Made by a program: the position numbers and the translations under genes
The notes under the pieces: generated by a model
What the model saw: the letters and a program-made list of their open reading frames with translations, nothing else
What the model was told of the DNA's origin: nothing
Databases searched by the model: none
Source: Strobilurus pachycystidiatus
Lineage: Eukaryota > Basidiomycota > Agaricomycetes > Agaricales > Physalacriaceae
Length of the DNA stretch: 64,000 nucleotides
Assembly (NCBI GenBank): GCA_019915135.1
Contig: JAHLMK010000003.1
Location: 2,790,001 to 2,854,000, forward strand
Direction: 5' to 3'
Shown here: piece by piece, positions 1-12,839 of the stretch
Position numbering within the stretch: position 1 is the stretch's first letter
Layout: each line of letters starts with the position of its first letter

Positions 1-836
1 CATTTAGAACTTCGCCCGGACCGAATGATCGCCGAAGGCCAGCAGCAGTGCGGCACAGGTCGCCAGCCAAACAAGTACAACGTTACCTTCTTCAGTGCCG
101 CCCAGGTGCCTCCCTCGCCCTCACCTCCTCAATACTCAGGCCTCAGGACGACTTTGTGACACGGTTGAACCGTGCGCACCCGAACATACGTCCCCGGAGC
201 ATTTTTTGTCGTCTAGGCGTTGCAGGACCGCACTCACCCTTCCAAGAGCGATCCAGGCGTGATGCTGTTTCCCGTTCGTCCGCTCTTCCTGCTTTGCGAT
301 GAGCCGCTCCCAACTCAGTTATGCAGCGCTCGTATCTTTCCGCCCTAGCGACCACCGGGCGATGGGTGCCAGTTTGGCTGTGACCGGCCGAACGTCCAAA
401 GAGGTGCATAGTCTTGAGCTGGCAAAGTCAGGCCTGTCTGACTGGCGTGGCACATAGCTTTCTCCCATCGTACTCGACAACTTAGGTCTTCCTACCCACT
501 CATTTCTGTCGGACCCACACACCCTTCCCTATTTCAATCAGATATAGGCAATCTTCCGCTTCTTCTCGCTTGACGACTCGCGAGGTCGAGGTGACTCGAA
601 CCCTGAACTCGACTCGACTCGAGTACGGATTTGGCAAGCAAGGCGTTATTGGGGATCAGGCCTGGAGAATAATCAAGGCGTTTTGGTTCGACCCGCGGGA
701 GTTGGCCCTTTCCTCGCTCATCACCTCACTGTTGTAACGGGGCGGGCGCCTTAATGCGCGCTGATACTTCGTTCTAACACCACTGCCGCCACAAACAAGA
801 CGAATACTATCTGTTTCCGCACTACTACACTGCAGG
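1..836. other. No gene recognised
   Basis: I see only short overlapping reading frames with no recognisable protein and no coherent exon chain. A patch at about 570-640 is rich in GACTCGA/CTCGAC words, the same simple motif that dominates 29.2-29.6 kb and 30.5-30.7 kb. Undetected upstream exons of the decayed MED12-like gene could lie here. Confidence 0.4.
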
Positions 837-3330
837 ATGTTGGAGCACAGTATAGGGGTGGCCGTTGTGCCGCCCTCTTTAGCTTTGTACGGCTTCAGAG
901 TTAGGAATATCCCGGAGGAGCAACACGAGAGAGAGATGCGGAAGGAGATCCGACAAGTCTTGCCCGATTTTCGAAGGTGCGCCGGACGACATTATGTTCT
1001 ACAGAGTGACTTGACATATCATAGGTGCCCACGGAGCCTTTGAAGTCACCCGCGGTCTCTTTGCCAAATGAAGCACATTCTGTGCTGCTTTCCGTTACGA
1101 GCAAGTCAGATCTATTGAAGCTGTGGGTACTTCCACTCCTTGAGGCGCGCATGACTAGGTACGTTCTTTGTGCTCGGCTCTTGATGCAGTGTGTTAATGT
1201 TCTGAAGTGTTGAGCCGAATAGTAACGATAATCTGCTTAAGTCGTGTTGCCTCACTGTGGAACTTAATGGCGAAGTCAAAGTGCTTCAAATCATTGCTCA
1301 ATGTGTGTGCATCATCACAATCGTACATTCGGAGCTGACTTCTTGGGCACTAGCTAAATGTGTCTCTTCTGAGTCATTCCTGGACGACAGACTGGCTCAA
1401 TACCGCGATCGATATCATCCGTCGGCTTGCTACAATTTGGGCATGTATGGATGCGGTCAAAGGTGTTCAGTGCCGAGCACTTATCGCCTTGGATGATGGA
1501 ATTGGACAACGGTGTCAACTTCAGTCAACAGGCTCCAGAGCAGATACATGCCGATTCCTCTATTTACTCATTGGTGAGTTTGTACTCCGTCTATGCTGTA
1601 GGACATCATCCCTGATTCTATTCCTCAGGCCTTACAACCCATCCTGGTAAATCAACACACGACGGTACCAGACGTCCCAACGTCCTAACAGAAATCCTTG
1701 TCTTGGCCGGCGACTTCGACCCGGCGGCACCTTCGAGCCTCGCCCAATACCCTTTGGCTCAAGTATTGACTATTCTACCATTGGGCTTGGAAGGTCTGGC
1801 ACAACACGATCGCAAGTCTGCGTCAGATACCCGCCATGACTCCGGAAGAAGATGGCCGAAGAGCATGCGCCCCTCGCTACGCTCATTTCCTGTGTCACAT
1901 CAACCAGCATCTTCCAGATGATGAGGTTTTGCGATGGTTCCTCGGTCCGGGCAAGCTTGAAGTCGTCATGCTGAGTCCGGAGTTATGGGATATCGTCACT
2001 GTCCTTCTGTTGTTCTTGGTTGTTCGCGGCGCTTTGAAGACCACGACGATCATGACCGGCTTGGTCTACCCGGTCTTGCAGATCGGGGCGTCGATCGACT
2101 TAGCAGCAGGCCGCTCAGACCGAACTGTTTCCGGCAGCAGCAAACAACCTCACGAAGATCCTCTTGCTTTGCGAGGAAGCCACTTTGACGGCAATGCCTC
2201 CGTCCGATATATTCGATATTCAGCGGTTGAAGACAAGGAAACAGGACGTGTACCGCGATCCACACTTCCCGGTCCTCGTCACCAGCATTCCTGTCATAAT
2301 GTCCTTGGAGAACAACCAATATGTTCCCGAGAGGCTTCGAACTGAAGTCAAGGCGATTCGGCACTCCCTGTGCGACGACAACAGCTTCCGCCAGGGGACC
2401 TTCCGTAATCACGACGCTTTGGGAATTGCGTTCGAGCACGCCATGAAGCTTCTTGAGAACACGAGTTCTGAAGTCGGCGATCGAACAATGGCTGCACTGA
2501 GGATGATTTTCTCCGACGCTCCTGAAGAAGGTACTTGCCGTTCGCATCATCATGTTCACTGAAGCTGACTGGCACCCTTTCCAGATATTGAAATTTACAG
2601 TTGGCCGGAGAAGTTATCCTTCTTGAGCCCGTGGATGAGTTCAGCAACGACCATGCAACTCCAGTTTTTCCTGAAGCAGATGGAGCACTCCGTTTCCACC
2701 GACCCTTCAGCCCAAGGAACGGCCAGTGTGACGCTGGACAGGCTCACTTCTGTCATCCTTGATCACTCTCTGTCTTCGGATGAGGCTTCGTTTGCAACAC
2801 AGATGACTCAAGGCGTAGGCTCGGCAGTCGCAGGAAAGATTATCACCAACGGTTTGAGGTTTTTGACTGAAACTGAAACTATCGGCATGGATATACCGAA
2901 TGCAAACGCCAGAGAAGACTCTGTTGTTTGTGCCGAATCACAGGAGCTCCAAGCTTCCGATCGCGACTCCTTCACGCGTCGCCTTATTCTCCTAGCGCGA
3001 TTGCAGTTTGACCTCGGTTTTGATGGCGTTTGGACGCCTACAGCTAAGGAACTACGCCGCGAGTTATGTCAGGCTCTGTTCCGGCTCACTTCGGTATGTT
3101 GTTGGATCTTGCGGATTTGCACCGATACTCATGTCATATTGCAGTTCCATGCATCGGGCAACAATCTTGATGCTGTCGTCTTTCCCCTTCTGGATACTTT
3201 ACTTTTCCTTGTCGATGGTGAGTTTTCGTGTTTCTTCTTAGATCTGGGACTCACGGCGCCGAATCTCTTTGAGCAGTTGTGGAGTTCTTGGAAGACAAGA
3301 TACAAAGCGAGAAGACCACGCGTATAGTAT
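837..3330 (+). pseudogene. Decayed MED12 (Mediator kinase-module subunit 12)-like gene
   Basis: Several plus-strand pieces in different frames look like parts of basidiomycete MED12/Srb8, the large subunit linking the CDK8 kinase module to Mediator. They are a piece near 890-970 (RNIPEEQHEREMRKEIR), one near 1870-2090 (HLPDDEVLRWFLGPGKLEV), one at 2190-2530, and one at about 2640-3218 (RFLTETETIG, FDLGFDGVWTPTAKELRREL, SGNNLDAVVFPLL). A plausible intron at 3094-3144 (GTATGT..TTGCAG) joins the last two parts in frame, so this is not a processed copy. No single spliced frame covers the region and many stops lie between the pieces. MED12 is normally well over 1,000 residues, so much is missing. 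The assignment rests on remembered family motifs, not on a search. A different large scaffold protein is the main alternative. The region runs straight into NOT1-like sequence. Confidence 0.45.
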
Positions 3331-3412
3331 CATACTCCATGTTCTTCGGAACAGGTAAGCAGCTCTCTTCTGTCGAGCACGCACACTCTCATCCATCTTA
3401 CTTAGTGCCAAT

Positions 3413-5600
3413 TTGATGGAGAAGGAAGACGCGCAGCGCAGCATGGAAGTCGGAAACTTTTGTCTTCAAATCCATCCTCGCCTCATGAGTCTCATCCCTG
3501 GATCAGACGTGGGACCTGGTACCACCGTCGTCAATTACCCTCTAGAGGTTGAGGCGGAGGTAGACGGCATCTACAAGCAAATGTACGACGAGAACATTAC
3601 CATCGACGAGGTGATCTCCAACCTGCAGCGATACAAGGACTCTTCGAACCCTCGCGACTACAAAGTCTTCTCGTGCATGCTCCATTTCCTCTTTGACGAG
3701 TACAAGTTCTTCCAATTCTATTAGTCCGCCCGGGAGCTAGCCATGACCGGATACCTCTTCGGATCGCTCATCCAGCACCAGCTCATCGACTCCATCCCTC
3801 TTGGCATCGCCATGCGCTACGTTTCAGATGCCCTCCACTGTCCTCCAGACACCAGCTTTTCAAGTTTGGGCTTCAGTCTTCCAGTCGCTTCGAGTATCGA
3901 CTGGCAGAATGGCGTCCACTGTGCGAGAAATGGGTCGAAATTTCAACACTGGCCGAGGCCAAGCCAGAACTCGTAACGAGTATCCAGCGCCATCTGGCAA
4001 CGTCGTCTGTTGAAGGGTACGCAAATGGCGATGTCAGGACGCTTGCGATTGGCGCTCCCTCCGACTCCGCTCCCGCCTTCACATCCATCCAACCCGACCC
4101 TCTCACGGATCTTATCGACGAACCGCCCGAGGAACTCTCCGACAAGATTGTTTTCATTGTCAACGATTTGGCACGCAGTAACTTCGACTTCAAACTCAGC
4201 GAGATGAAAGGCCTCTTCGTTGAAGACCACTCTAGGTGGTTTGCGAACTACCTTGTTGATCAATGTGTCAGCTCAGAGCCCAACAACCACTTTCTCTACC
4301 TCCGCTTCCTCGATGCCTTGGGTTCCAAGGTCCTCTCTAAATTTATTCTATACGAGACCTTCGTGAGTCTATGAACATCGTTGAACTCCGAGCCGTCCAT
4401 GCAATCCGGGGCGGAGAGGAATGCTCTGAAAAACGTCGGCTTCTGGCTGGGATCTATAACCCTGGCTCGCGACCAACCCATCAGAACCTGTCGTTCAAGG
4501 ACCTTGTCATCGAAGGGTATGACAGCGGCCGGTTGCATGTTGCCTTGCCCTTCGTGTGCAAAACGCCGGAGGGCTGTTCCAAATCTAGGGTATTCAAAAG
4601 TCCCAATCCGTGGCTGATGGCCGTGGTCAGTCTTCCGGCCGAGTTCTACTACTTCGCCGAGCTGCGTTTGAACCCGAAATTCGAGATTGAGCTGCTATGC
4701 ACCTTTGTTGAAATTGACCTGAACAACGTGGACCCGACGACATTCTGCGTAACCGACTCCTTTCCGAGAGTCTCGCGGGACCGCCTTTGCCGGAGTATGT
4801 GTCTGATATCAATTCGTTACCTATGGGCGGGGACTACGATCCGACGCCACAGCACCTTGGCGGTGATGCGCAGGTTTTGCCTCTCGGTCCTGCGAGCCCA
4901 GCGGAAACGCAGCGTCCACTGGGTGGCCACATTCAGTTGATTCTATTGATTCTCAGTTGAGTCCCTGAACTTGAACCCAGCGTTCAAGCGGGCTGTCCAA
5001 CTTGCTGTTGGTCGCTCGGTTCAAGAGGTGAGGAAACTTGCCCGATCTCTTGTCCATGCATTGACTCCCTTTTCTTCAAGATCGTTCTACCAGTCGTCGA
5101 AAAGTCTGTCACAATCGCCGGCATCTCGACTCGGGAGTTGGTCGTCAAAGACTTTGCTACGGAGCCCAACGAGGATAAAATCCGGAAGGCCTCACACCTG
5201 ATGGCGCAGAAGTTGGTTGGAAGCCTTGCCCTCGTTACTTGCAAGGAGCCCCTCAAGAGCAATTTGGCCAACCATCTTAGGACGTATTTGGTCGAGGCTG
5301 GTTCACGGAGGTTGTTCAACAGGATCAGGTCACTCTCATATTGGTGCAGGACAATTTGCATGCGCTGCTATTGAGAAGGCCGCTATAGAGCAAGCCGTGA
5401 CAGACGTAGAGGAGGCATTCGCCGACCAGTACGATGCCCGTCATCGCCATCGCGAAGTTTGTTCATTCCCCTGCTCGATGTAGAGTAATCGCTGAGCTGT
5501 CGTCTAGATGAGAATTGGCGGGAAACCAGGCTCGACATTGGAGAGGCTCGATCGACGACGCGGGTGCCACCCATGCGTGCGCAAGAACAAGGTGCATCTG
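3413..5600 (+). pseudogene. Decayed NOT1 (CCR4-NOT complex scaffold) fragment
   Basis: The protein pieces match the middle of NOT1, the scaffold of the CCR4-NOT mRNA deadenylase. The linker and the block after it read TVVNYPLEVEAEVD, CMLHFLFDEYKFF and ELAMTGYLFGSLIQHQLID at 3520-3790. MIF4G-type sequence follows (PPEELSDKIVFIVNDL, SKVLSKFILYE) at 4080-4360, then FKDLVIEGYDSG and PNPWLMAVVSLPAEFY at 4490-4650. A DUF3819-like part (PAFKRAVQLAVGRSVQE, LVTCKEPLKSNLANHLRTYL, AAIEKAAIEQAV) lies at 4970-5400. Intact NOT1 is about 2,000 residues, and both ends are absent here. Lesions include an in-frame TAG at 3721-3723, a frame change near 4470, and several more between 4700 and 5400. About 5500-5600 may still be NOT1 (an MRAQEQG-type segment). 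It is probably a nonfunctional genomic duplicate. A real gene with heavy sequencing error is the alternative. Confidence 0.75.
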
Positions 5601-8600
5601 TGTTAGCGACAACGCTTTTGACCTTGCGGTCATCTCCTGACTCCTCCGTCCAATCGCGCTCCCCTGCTCAAGCGTCTGCTAGGCGTGGCAGCTCTTCCGT
5701 GAACCGCTCAACAAACTCCGCAGCGAGCGAGGTTCTCGACGTCGATATGCTTCCCAATAGCGGCCTCGGGCTTCTTAACGCAATTCTCCTCCCCGCGCCT
5801 CCACTCTTGCTTTGGGTCTTACTCTTGCTTATTTTCCCATCCGCACCCTCGCATGTACAATCTTGGCTTGGTCTCCGAGGAAGTGGAATGCTGTTGAGTG
5901 CAGAAACAGATTATGCGCAATGGAAGGACTCACCCTGATTCTCTGAGGGCGACGAAGAGGGTCATCGCGCCTCTCACTGCGGGTCTGCTTGCGATATCTC
6001 TTGTCCCTGGATTGGTCTGCGAAGGTGTACAATTCCTATCTCTTCTCCAAATCCGATCTGTTATGAAAGTCTCGTTGGGGGAATCGGTACAGTCATGTGG
6101 TAGGATATGTAGTGAGCTACGGTGATACAAGAACTAGAGCTTTCGCAAGAGGACGGTTAAAGTAAAGTGGTATTTACAAGAATAGTACGGTACGGGTGTA
6201 GAATCAAAACCGGGCGACAATCGTGTCTCAGACGGATGGAAGAACGGGAACCTAGTTGAGTTCGATTGGAAGGATCTGTGAGTGAGAGAACTGGAGTTTG
6301 ACTGACTTGGATGTGGTCGGAGCGGCGGAACCAGTGCTTGAAACGACGTTGGGCTCGTGGCACGGTGCTCTGAACGTGGATCATGGATGCAACAGAGCCG
6401 GGTCGCTCTTCGTCGTGGACGAACACGTCGGATTCCAGCAGTTGGTACCAATGAACGGCCCCGATACACCAAGATTGGGCGTTGTATACGCGGACGGTCA
6501 AATGGCCGCGGGGATGCGCAATGGTCGGTTTATGGTAAGGCGTCGGGCTGGATAATGATCAGTAGACTGGCACAGATCAATGCCACTATCGAATACACGC
6601 ACGCCAACGCGAAGATCTTGGCGTCCATCCCAAATGCGCGACGATGGCGCTTGCAATCATTGAGGACGCGGTGGGCGAGCGGAGCGCCGTTGCGACGCCG
6701 GCGGGTAAGAATAGGTGGGCCTCTGATCGGGCGAAAAAGCTTGACTTGTTGACGAGGCATTTGAGGCTGCTGTCGACGGTGGCGGCGGGCGATGCTGGAG
6801 TTTGGGTGCGCAATGGTAGGCTCAGCTTAGTTTGGAATGCGGCTGTGCAATGATCGGCCTACGGCAGTGGTGAGCGCGAACGGTGAGAAGGCCGAACATA
6901 TTGTATGCCCAGCCAGAAGATGCACTGATGCACGTCGTGGAGGGTGGCGTCGTTCGAAGGAGGCGTTCAGTGCTTAATTGGGATGGATAGATCGGTTGGG
7001 TCAAGTGGATTAGCCGGAATTTCATTCAGGCTGATCGGACAGGCACAGGAAGCCATCAGGCGATAGTATTTAATGTACATATGTATCCAGTATGTATCTT
7101 CTCAGCGCTCGCGGTGTCTATCTATAGCCGTTTGTGTATTCTAGGTTTATGATATTCTCAGCTGCAGTCTCGTCCAACGGAAATACATCGTCAAAAGGCG
7201 TGAATTTCGGATTGTCATTCAGGCAGGCCGTGTCAGATATCACTATTAGAAGCACTTTAGAAGCTCAATATTGAGACCTGGATCATTTGAACGATGGACA
7301 GGCGCGTATGTCGCGGCATCGGTCTAGTCTGCCGATATCCGGCTATGAGATCCCACTCATCTGGCGAGCACAAGCCGCCGAATGGCCGAGCAGGGACTGC
7401 CGAGAACCCGGTCTTCGGGCACTCATCTGCCCCTCAACGGGCGTTTTCTTTTACCTCGGCAAAAGATAGAGTTTCTCTGACGCAATTGATTATCTTTCTC
7501 TCGGCCTTTGTGCCGGGTAAAAGATAGTGTTTTGCCGAGGAGAAATCATGTCTTTGTGCCCGGCAATTGTCTTTCTTTGTGTCAGAATTTTGAACCTATT
7601 TCTCCTAGGTAATTCATTGTCTTTGTTGCTGTCTAAATTTAGTCGTTTTCTTGTATAATTTTTGATCATTTTCTCTGGCAAAAGCTATGCTTTGGACTAT
7701 TATTTTGCAGGATTGATAGAATGTCTTTTTCTTCGAACAAATACCGGGACAAATTCTTGCTTTTGCCTAACATTTGTCCTTTTCTTTTACTCTAGGTAAT
7801 ATATTTGGGCCAGCGTGGTGTCAGTATAGGACTGAACGCCACTCAGCCCCAACATAGGGGTGACTGCAGGTGGTGGTGAGCAAAGAAGAGGGCAAAACAT
7901 TGTAAACCAACCTTATATCTCAGAGCCAAACATCAACGACGCGGTACGCCGTGCACGAGCGTGCACGACGCGTCAAGTCACACGGGGTGACTGTGATCTG
8001 TCTTGACTCTGGCCCAATACGTCAGATACCGTCTTGCGCTCGCACATCACCGACAACTCATCGAGTCCAGGTATCTATTGAGCTGGAACTCCGCACTCAG
8101 GAACGACGACCACAGCGGAAATGAGGACGGTCGCGGGCAGCCAAGGCAATGAAGGTGGGTGTATTCCTGCGCCGTCGCCGTACCCAACCCAACGTCCAGT
8201 CCGTTGCCAGTCCCACCCACGCTCTCGACGACTACTTCCGCTACGCGCGACACTTTCCAGACTTTCCATAGATGGGTAGGTCATCCTTATGTCGATACAC
8301 GAGGCGAAATTCATCGCGCCCTCTGGACAGCTTGATCTCCGGCTGCGATGAATCGTGACAGCCTCTGGCATCAGCCAGATGTTAAACACAGGCGGACCTC
8401 CCGCAACAGCTGCTTTACCACATCCTCGATGGCCTGGCAGCCTCTGATCCAGCGTCGCTCCTGACGCGGACGGCCTGCACCTTTGTCTCACGCCGTTTTC
8501 CCTCGCCGGGGCGCAAGTACCTGTTTGCATCCAGCCACCTCCACCCAGGGCGCTGCGTCCGCCGTGATCACGCTGTCCCGCCTTCTTCACTCTCCTGGAA

Positions 8601-9601
8601 TCGTCCGCGGGGCCAAACATAGCCCCACTCATCACCACCCTCCGCGTATCTGACCTTGCTGGCCTCACAACAGGCAGGCGCTACGCCAACGGGACCTCGT
8701 TCTTTACGGACATCGCCGCCCGCCTCGTCATCGTCAAATGCTCTTGTGGCCTGCCAAGACGACAATGACATGCCCTGGCATCACCTCCGCGCGCATCGTT
8801 GGGTTGAGGCGGCTCGCAATTTGCTCTACACTGTGAACTTTAGCGTTTGACCGCGTTAAGGTGGACTGGAGCATTTCGTCGGCGAGGTGAGCAACTTTTC
8901 CGTCAACGAATTCAACGCTGACCTCACGAAACAGTGTCTTCGACGAATCGTCAGCGAGGACGCATGTCTAGAAGAAGTGAGCCGTGTCTTCAAGCGTCCG
9001 AATTGTTGAAGTTGCTGGGAGAATGGGTGAGCCAGACCGACCGTTCACTAATCTATGACGACTTACCTTGACAGCTCTAAGTGGCCGGAAGTTGAGCGTC
9101 TATCCTTCGCGTGGGTTTAGGAGTCGTCGTGTGTCGTTCGGATGTGCTAATTTCGACTCGTCGTCCTCAAGTTTATACCGGCGGTCTCTAATGGAAGGTA
9201 AGTGTCGGAGTCCTCGTTGAGTTGAGGGTCGTCGATACTCACCTTGGGTCAAAATGGGAGAATGTGCAGGGTGCCATCCATGACCAGCTGCACAACGTGG
9301 GCAGATAATACGGTGCCAGGCCTGGGGCGTTCCCCGACTCATCGTCGGGGGATCGATCACGGAAAACGAAGAAGAAAAAAAAGAAAAAAAAAACTCTTCA
9401 TGTAATTTATGCGTCGGAAGTGTAATAGCTAGCGTACGACAATACTATCTATCATGCTATATTAGCAGGCCATCTGAATTGTCTGCCCAAATATATCTCG
9501 GCAGATATCCTGACCTTGAGTAAACTTCAGCCTCCGTCGTGCGTGCCGGCATCATCATTCCTTGTGCACGTACTACTACACCGGTCCATAGTTAGAGCCT
9601 C
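5601..9601. other. Gene-poor stretch, nothing assigned
   Basis: Overlapping frames on both strands show no recognisable family and no coherent splice chain. A hydrophobic stretch on the minus strand at about 6530-6620 (IFALACVYSIVALICASLLI) could be a membrane segment of a lost gene. The 7440-7810 part is AT-rich with recurring TGTCTTT and GCCGGG/TTTGCCGAG words. The 8050-8850 part has long but conflicting frames on both strands, which I do not accept as genes. Confidence 0.4.
7454..7540. repeat. Short inverted repeat (11-bp arms)
   Basis: The arm CCTCGGCAAAA at 7454-7464 is the exact reverse complement of TTTTGCCGAGG at 7530-7540. The 65-bp spacer holds two variants of the same words (AAAAGATAG). 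It could be a relic of a small inverted-repeat transposon or a chance hairpin. Confidence 0.45.
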
Positions 9602-10747
9602 ATGCACCCAGCTGTTGACTCACGATTGTTGGGGCTCTTTCCCTGCGCCTCACTACCAGTTCTACCCACGGAAATCATTGATATCATCGTAGGACTGGTT
9701 TTCTCGGCCCTCATAGAAAACGGGACACAGTTGGTTCCAGGACGCGATGAGACCACATTGCGCATCCGACCGTTATCTCAAATCTTGAATGACTCGGCAT
9801 TCCTGGTAGGTGCTGTTGTTACGGAGTATGAGGTGAGCCACGCTGGGCACCAATTATATTGAGACTTGATTTATTTGGTCAGATCAAAGTGGTTACGCGC
9901 ATAGGTTGGATGTCTCAGTTACCGCCCATGCTTCAAGGAGGATCGTTCCTCATTTACGATGCCAAAAACATCACTACCCTCGACCTTCTCCTCAATACCA
10001 TCACAAGCATTGAGTCAAACATAGCAGACTACGTACGCAGCCTCGCGCTCGAGGATTTGACGCTGCGCTATCATGAGCAGACAACCATCGACGACATAGT
10101 GGAAGTTCTCTCTAGCTGGGCGCTGGAGGATCACCTCTGCATCTTGCGGTTGATTCAAATGGGTAACCAAGTGAGCTGCATCGTGACCTCAATAGCCATC
10201 TAATGATGTATAGACCTATTATCCTGATAATTTCTGGCTGGATGATGGCGAGTTCGCCAATGTCATGAGGCAATTTACTGCTCTCCAGACCTTCGGACTT
10301 AGCTATGGTGGAGATCTTACACCACCATCTGACAGTGTCCAGAGGAGTCGCGACATCGAAGACTTGAGTGGCTTCGAGGATGCTGAATGTGATGATAAGG
10401 AGGAGGACGAGTGGCGGCACGAAGATCAACGTCTCGGCCTGCAAGAACTCGAAATCGCATTCATTGAGGCAGTTCAATCCCCTAATCTGAAACGTGTCTT
10501 TCTGTCATACGGTTGGCAGGAAGATCGCAACTTCTGGATTCACCTGCCTCCTAATCTGGGTGGTGAAACGTCTATTCGTTTCGCCACTTACACTCGTCCA
10601 ATTCCGGAGCAGAAGTGGGAGTTCAGGCCTTCCAACTTCAAGGACATGGGTATGGGGTCGCGATTTCAAAGGCTGGTATGGGAAGAAGATCTTGAGTTGC
10701 AGGATGTCGAGGCTGATGTTTTGACATTTATGCACATTGTAGTCTAG
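9602..10747 (+). CDS. F-box-like hypothetical protein, 350 aa, three exons
   Basis: The exons 9602-9832, 9883-10170 and 10214-10747 join in phase 0 at both junctions. Introns are 50 nt (GTGAGC..GGTCAG) and 43 nt (GTGAGC..TGTATAG). The product is 350 residues with no internal stop. The N-terminus has LPVLPTEIIDIIVGLVF, which resembles the start of an F-box (LPxE....I). F-box proteins recruit substrates to SCF ubiquitin ligases, but no leucine-rich repeats or other substrate domain are evident. The middle has a strongly acidic stretch (DAECDDKEEDEW) near residue 230, and the C-terminal third is Trp/Phe-rich. Agaricomycetes carry many F-box-like genes of this size. Function is inferred only from the N-terminal motif. 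The clean splicing argues for a real gene. Confidence 0.7.
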
Positions 10748-11586
10748 TTTCATTTGCCGGGTCGATACCGGAGCTCAACTTTTGCGTCATGTGTAATCCA
10801 TGTGATCCATTTACTCGGCGCCAACAAATAAATCAGCGCGTCGTAGCCTGCGCTTGCAATGCCTTGCATGCTCGTGTAGCTGTCTCAGACACGCTGAAGC
10901 CCCATTCAAAGTCAAATTCACTCGTTGGACCTCGGAAATGCTGAAAACAACCCATTATGATCTCAAGAATCAAAAGTAGAGCTCACACAACTACTCCTTC
11001 GATGTTACTGTCCAAAACCATTGACAACATTCATGATTTGATCAGAATTACATGTGGATATGCAAATATGACATTGTGGGTGTATCTAATTATCCGGATG
11101 GTATGATAGCAATGAGAACGGTGTCTTGACTCTTCAAGGCGTCTTTGACTCCAGAGAGGCCCTTCTGAGTCACATGATATTTCCTTTCCAGGCGAAATCA
11201 GTGCGGTTTGCGTCATGTGATATTTCCTTTCTCAGAAAAAAGCCAAGCTCCTACAAGGGCGCGGCGTCTGAAAGCAGACTCTAGATCAAAGTGTCAGCTT
11301 TGATCGAGTCTGCCTACGGGAGACTATGCACATTGTGTAGTTGTGCCGAATCTATACTGCTTTACCTGAGGTCCAAGGTTTATTTTTCCGCCATGAAGGT
11401 CGTCGGGAGTCCTTCGTCCCCGACACGACGGACGACGACACGACGGCGCGTACTTTGGAACGTCAGTTTCGCGACCGCTGGACACAACGAGCACAAACAT
11501 CGGAGGAGTGTGTGGTCAGCTGGTGATTTGTAGGGCATGGTGATGTAGTGCAACGAAAGAGACAAAAGAGGTAATCACCTGCGTCG
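10748..11586. other. Intergenic, no gene recognised
   Basis: I find no coherent coding chain. Two copies of an ATGTGATATTTCCTTTC-like word occur near 11175 and 11215, and a short palindrome (GATCAAAG/CTTTGATC) lies at about 11285-11305. Short frames at 11291-11570 overlap on both strands and look non-coding. Confidence 0.4.
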
Positions 11587-11601
11587 TTCGTGAGCATTCT
11601 C
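11587..11601. repeat. Target-site duplication of LINE, 3' copy
   Basis: TTCGTGAGCATTCTC is identical to 14186-14200 and lies immediately next to the poly(A) tail (poly-T on this strand) of the LINE insertion. Confidence 0.92.
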
Positions 11602-11854
11602 TTTTTTTTTTTGGTGGAAACGTTCTATAGTTCGCAGTGACAATGTACATCCGTACTCCGACCTAGTCGTCCACTCCGAACCCGTTTGTGATACTGAGGA
11701 ATCTCGACCCCAAGTTGTAAATCTTACCCCGAAGAAATGCGTTACGCACGATGTGTGGGACTCGGACCCGCAGCAACCCTTCTACCCCGCCATTGACTCT
11801 TCCCCCCTCCAATAAATAGCATAGAACATAATCATACCCATAAGACTCGCCTCC

Positions 11855-12835
11855 TTACTCCTCCGTTGCTGTGTGGTTTTCCATACCCACTAAAACTCCG
11901 GCCTCCCCGATCCAATCTTCAGGGAGGTTTCTCTCATTCGAGATCATACCGTGCCAGGTATCCAAGACCGTACTTCTTCGTATCGCGTGTCTCCCGAACC
12001 TTTTCTTGTTCGTTTGTGCTATATCTATCCTCAATCTGTCATTTAGGGCACTTATGAATCTGTTTTCTATCTCTTGTGGCGTTGCTGGGTCCTCGAATTC
12101 ACCAGTTATTTCGTCCGGGATCACTCTCTGGTTTCTCAGGAGCCAGATGAGGTATGCGGCTTCCATTACCATTATCTTGTATAGTCTGGTGTGTCCCGGT
12201 TTTTGTTTACCGTCTCGGTTTTTGACGTCTGTTAGGCCGCATCCGAGGATCATTCCAAAATTGGGGATGCGGAAGGTGGTCTTTTTCCCGCGCCAGAGCT
12301 TCTTGACAAGCTTCCAGATTTCGGCTTGTCCTTCCGCCTTGCATCTCGTGAGGATGTGGTCCATGGATTCCACTTCGCCACATTCAATGCACATGGCCCT
12401 CTCCGATCGTTCGTCCGAGTATTTCTGCCAGTATGGGCCGATTTTGTATGCATCATGCATGCACATCCACAGGAAGTACTTGTTCTGCTTGCTGAAGACC
12501 GGGTTCCTTATTGATTTCCATATTTTTCGGTCGGTCGGGAGCTTCTCGCTCAGCGCTAGCGCGCCGTATCTTGCCCTTTCAACGTTGGTTGTCGTCGGGC
12601 GTCGATTTACGCTTGCCAGGTACGTCCTGCTCGTGTTGAGCATCATCCTTTCTCGGATGGCTTTGTACGCCAGGCGTTGTGTGACGCTTTGGAGTTTCGC
12701 ACCTGTCAGTCGATATTCATTCGGGATCTCCATATCTATGTCAGCCGGCTCGTCGTTCTCTGCGCCGGCACCTGCTAGTTTGTCGGCTTTTTCATTTCCT
12801 TCTTCGCCCGCGTGGCCCTTGACCCACTTCATCAC
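11855..12835 (-). pseudogene. LINE ORF2 remnant: RNase H C-half and zinc-binding tail
   Basis: This is the frame-shifted continuation of the preceding ORF. It opens with the last RNase H motif (VKGHAGEEGNEKADKLAG, catalytic His/Asp region). About 150 residues later comes the RT-associated zinc-binding domain (FLWMCMHDAYKIG ... MCIECGEVESMDHILTRC), with the Cys-Cys-His-Cys pattern common in LINE C-termini. The stop is about 240 nt before the poly(A). The 336-residue plus-strand frame over the same bases is only its antisense shadow. Confidence 0.9.
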
Positions 12836-12839
12836 TGTC

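Noticed and set aside
8075..8668. 197-residue minus-strand frame
   Set aside because: It overlaps equally long frames on the other strand, shows no recognisable motif or splice context, and lies in GC-rich non-coding-like sequence.
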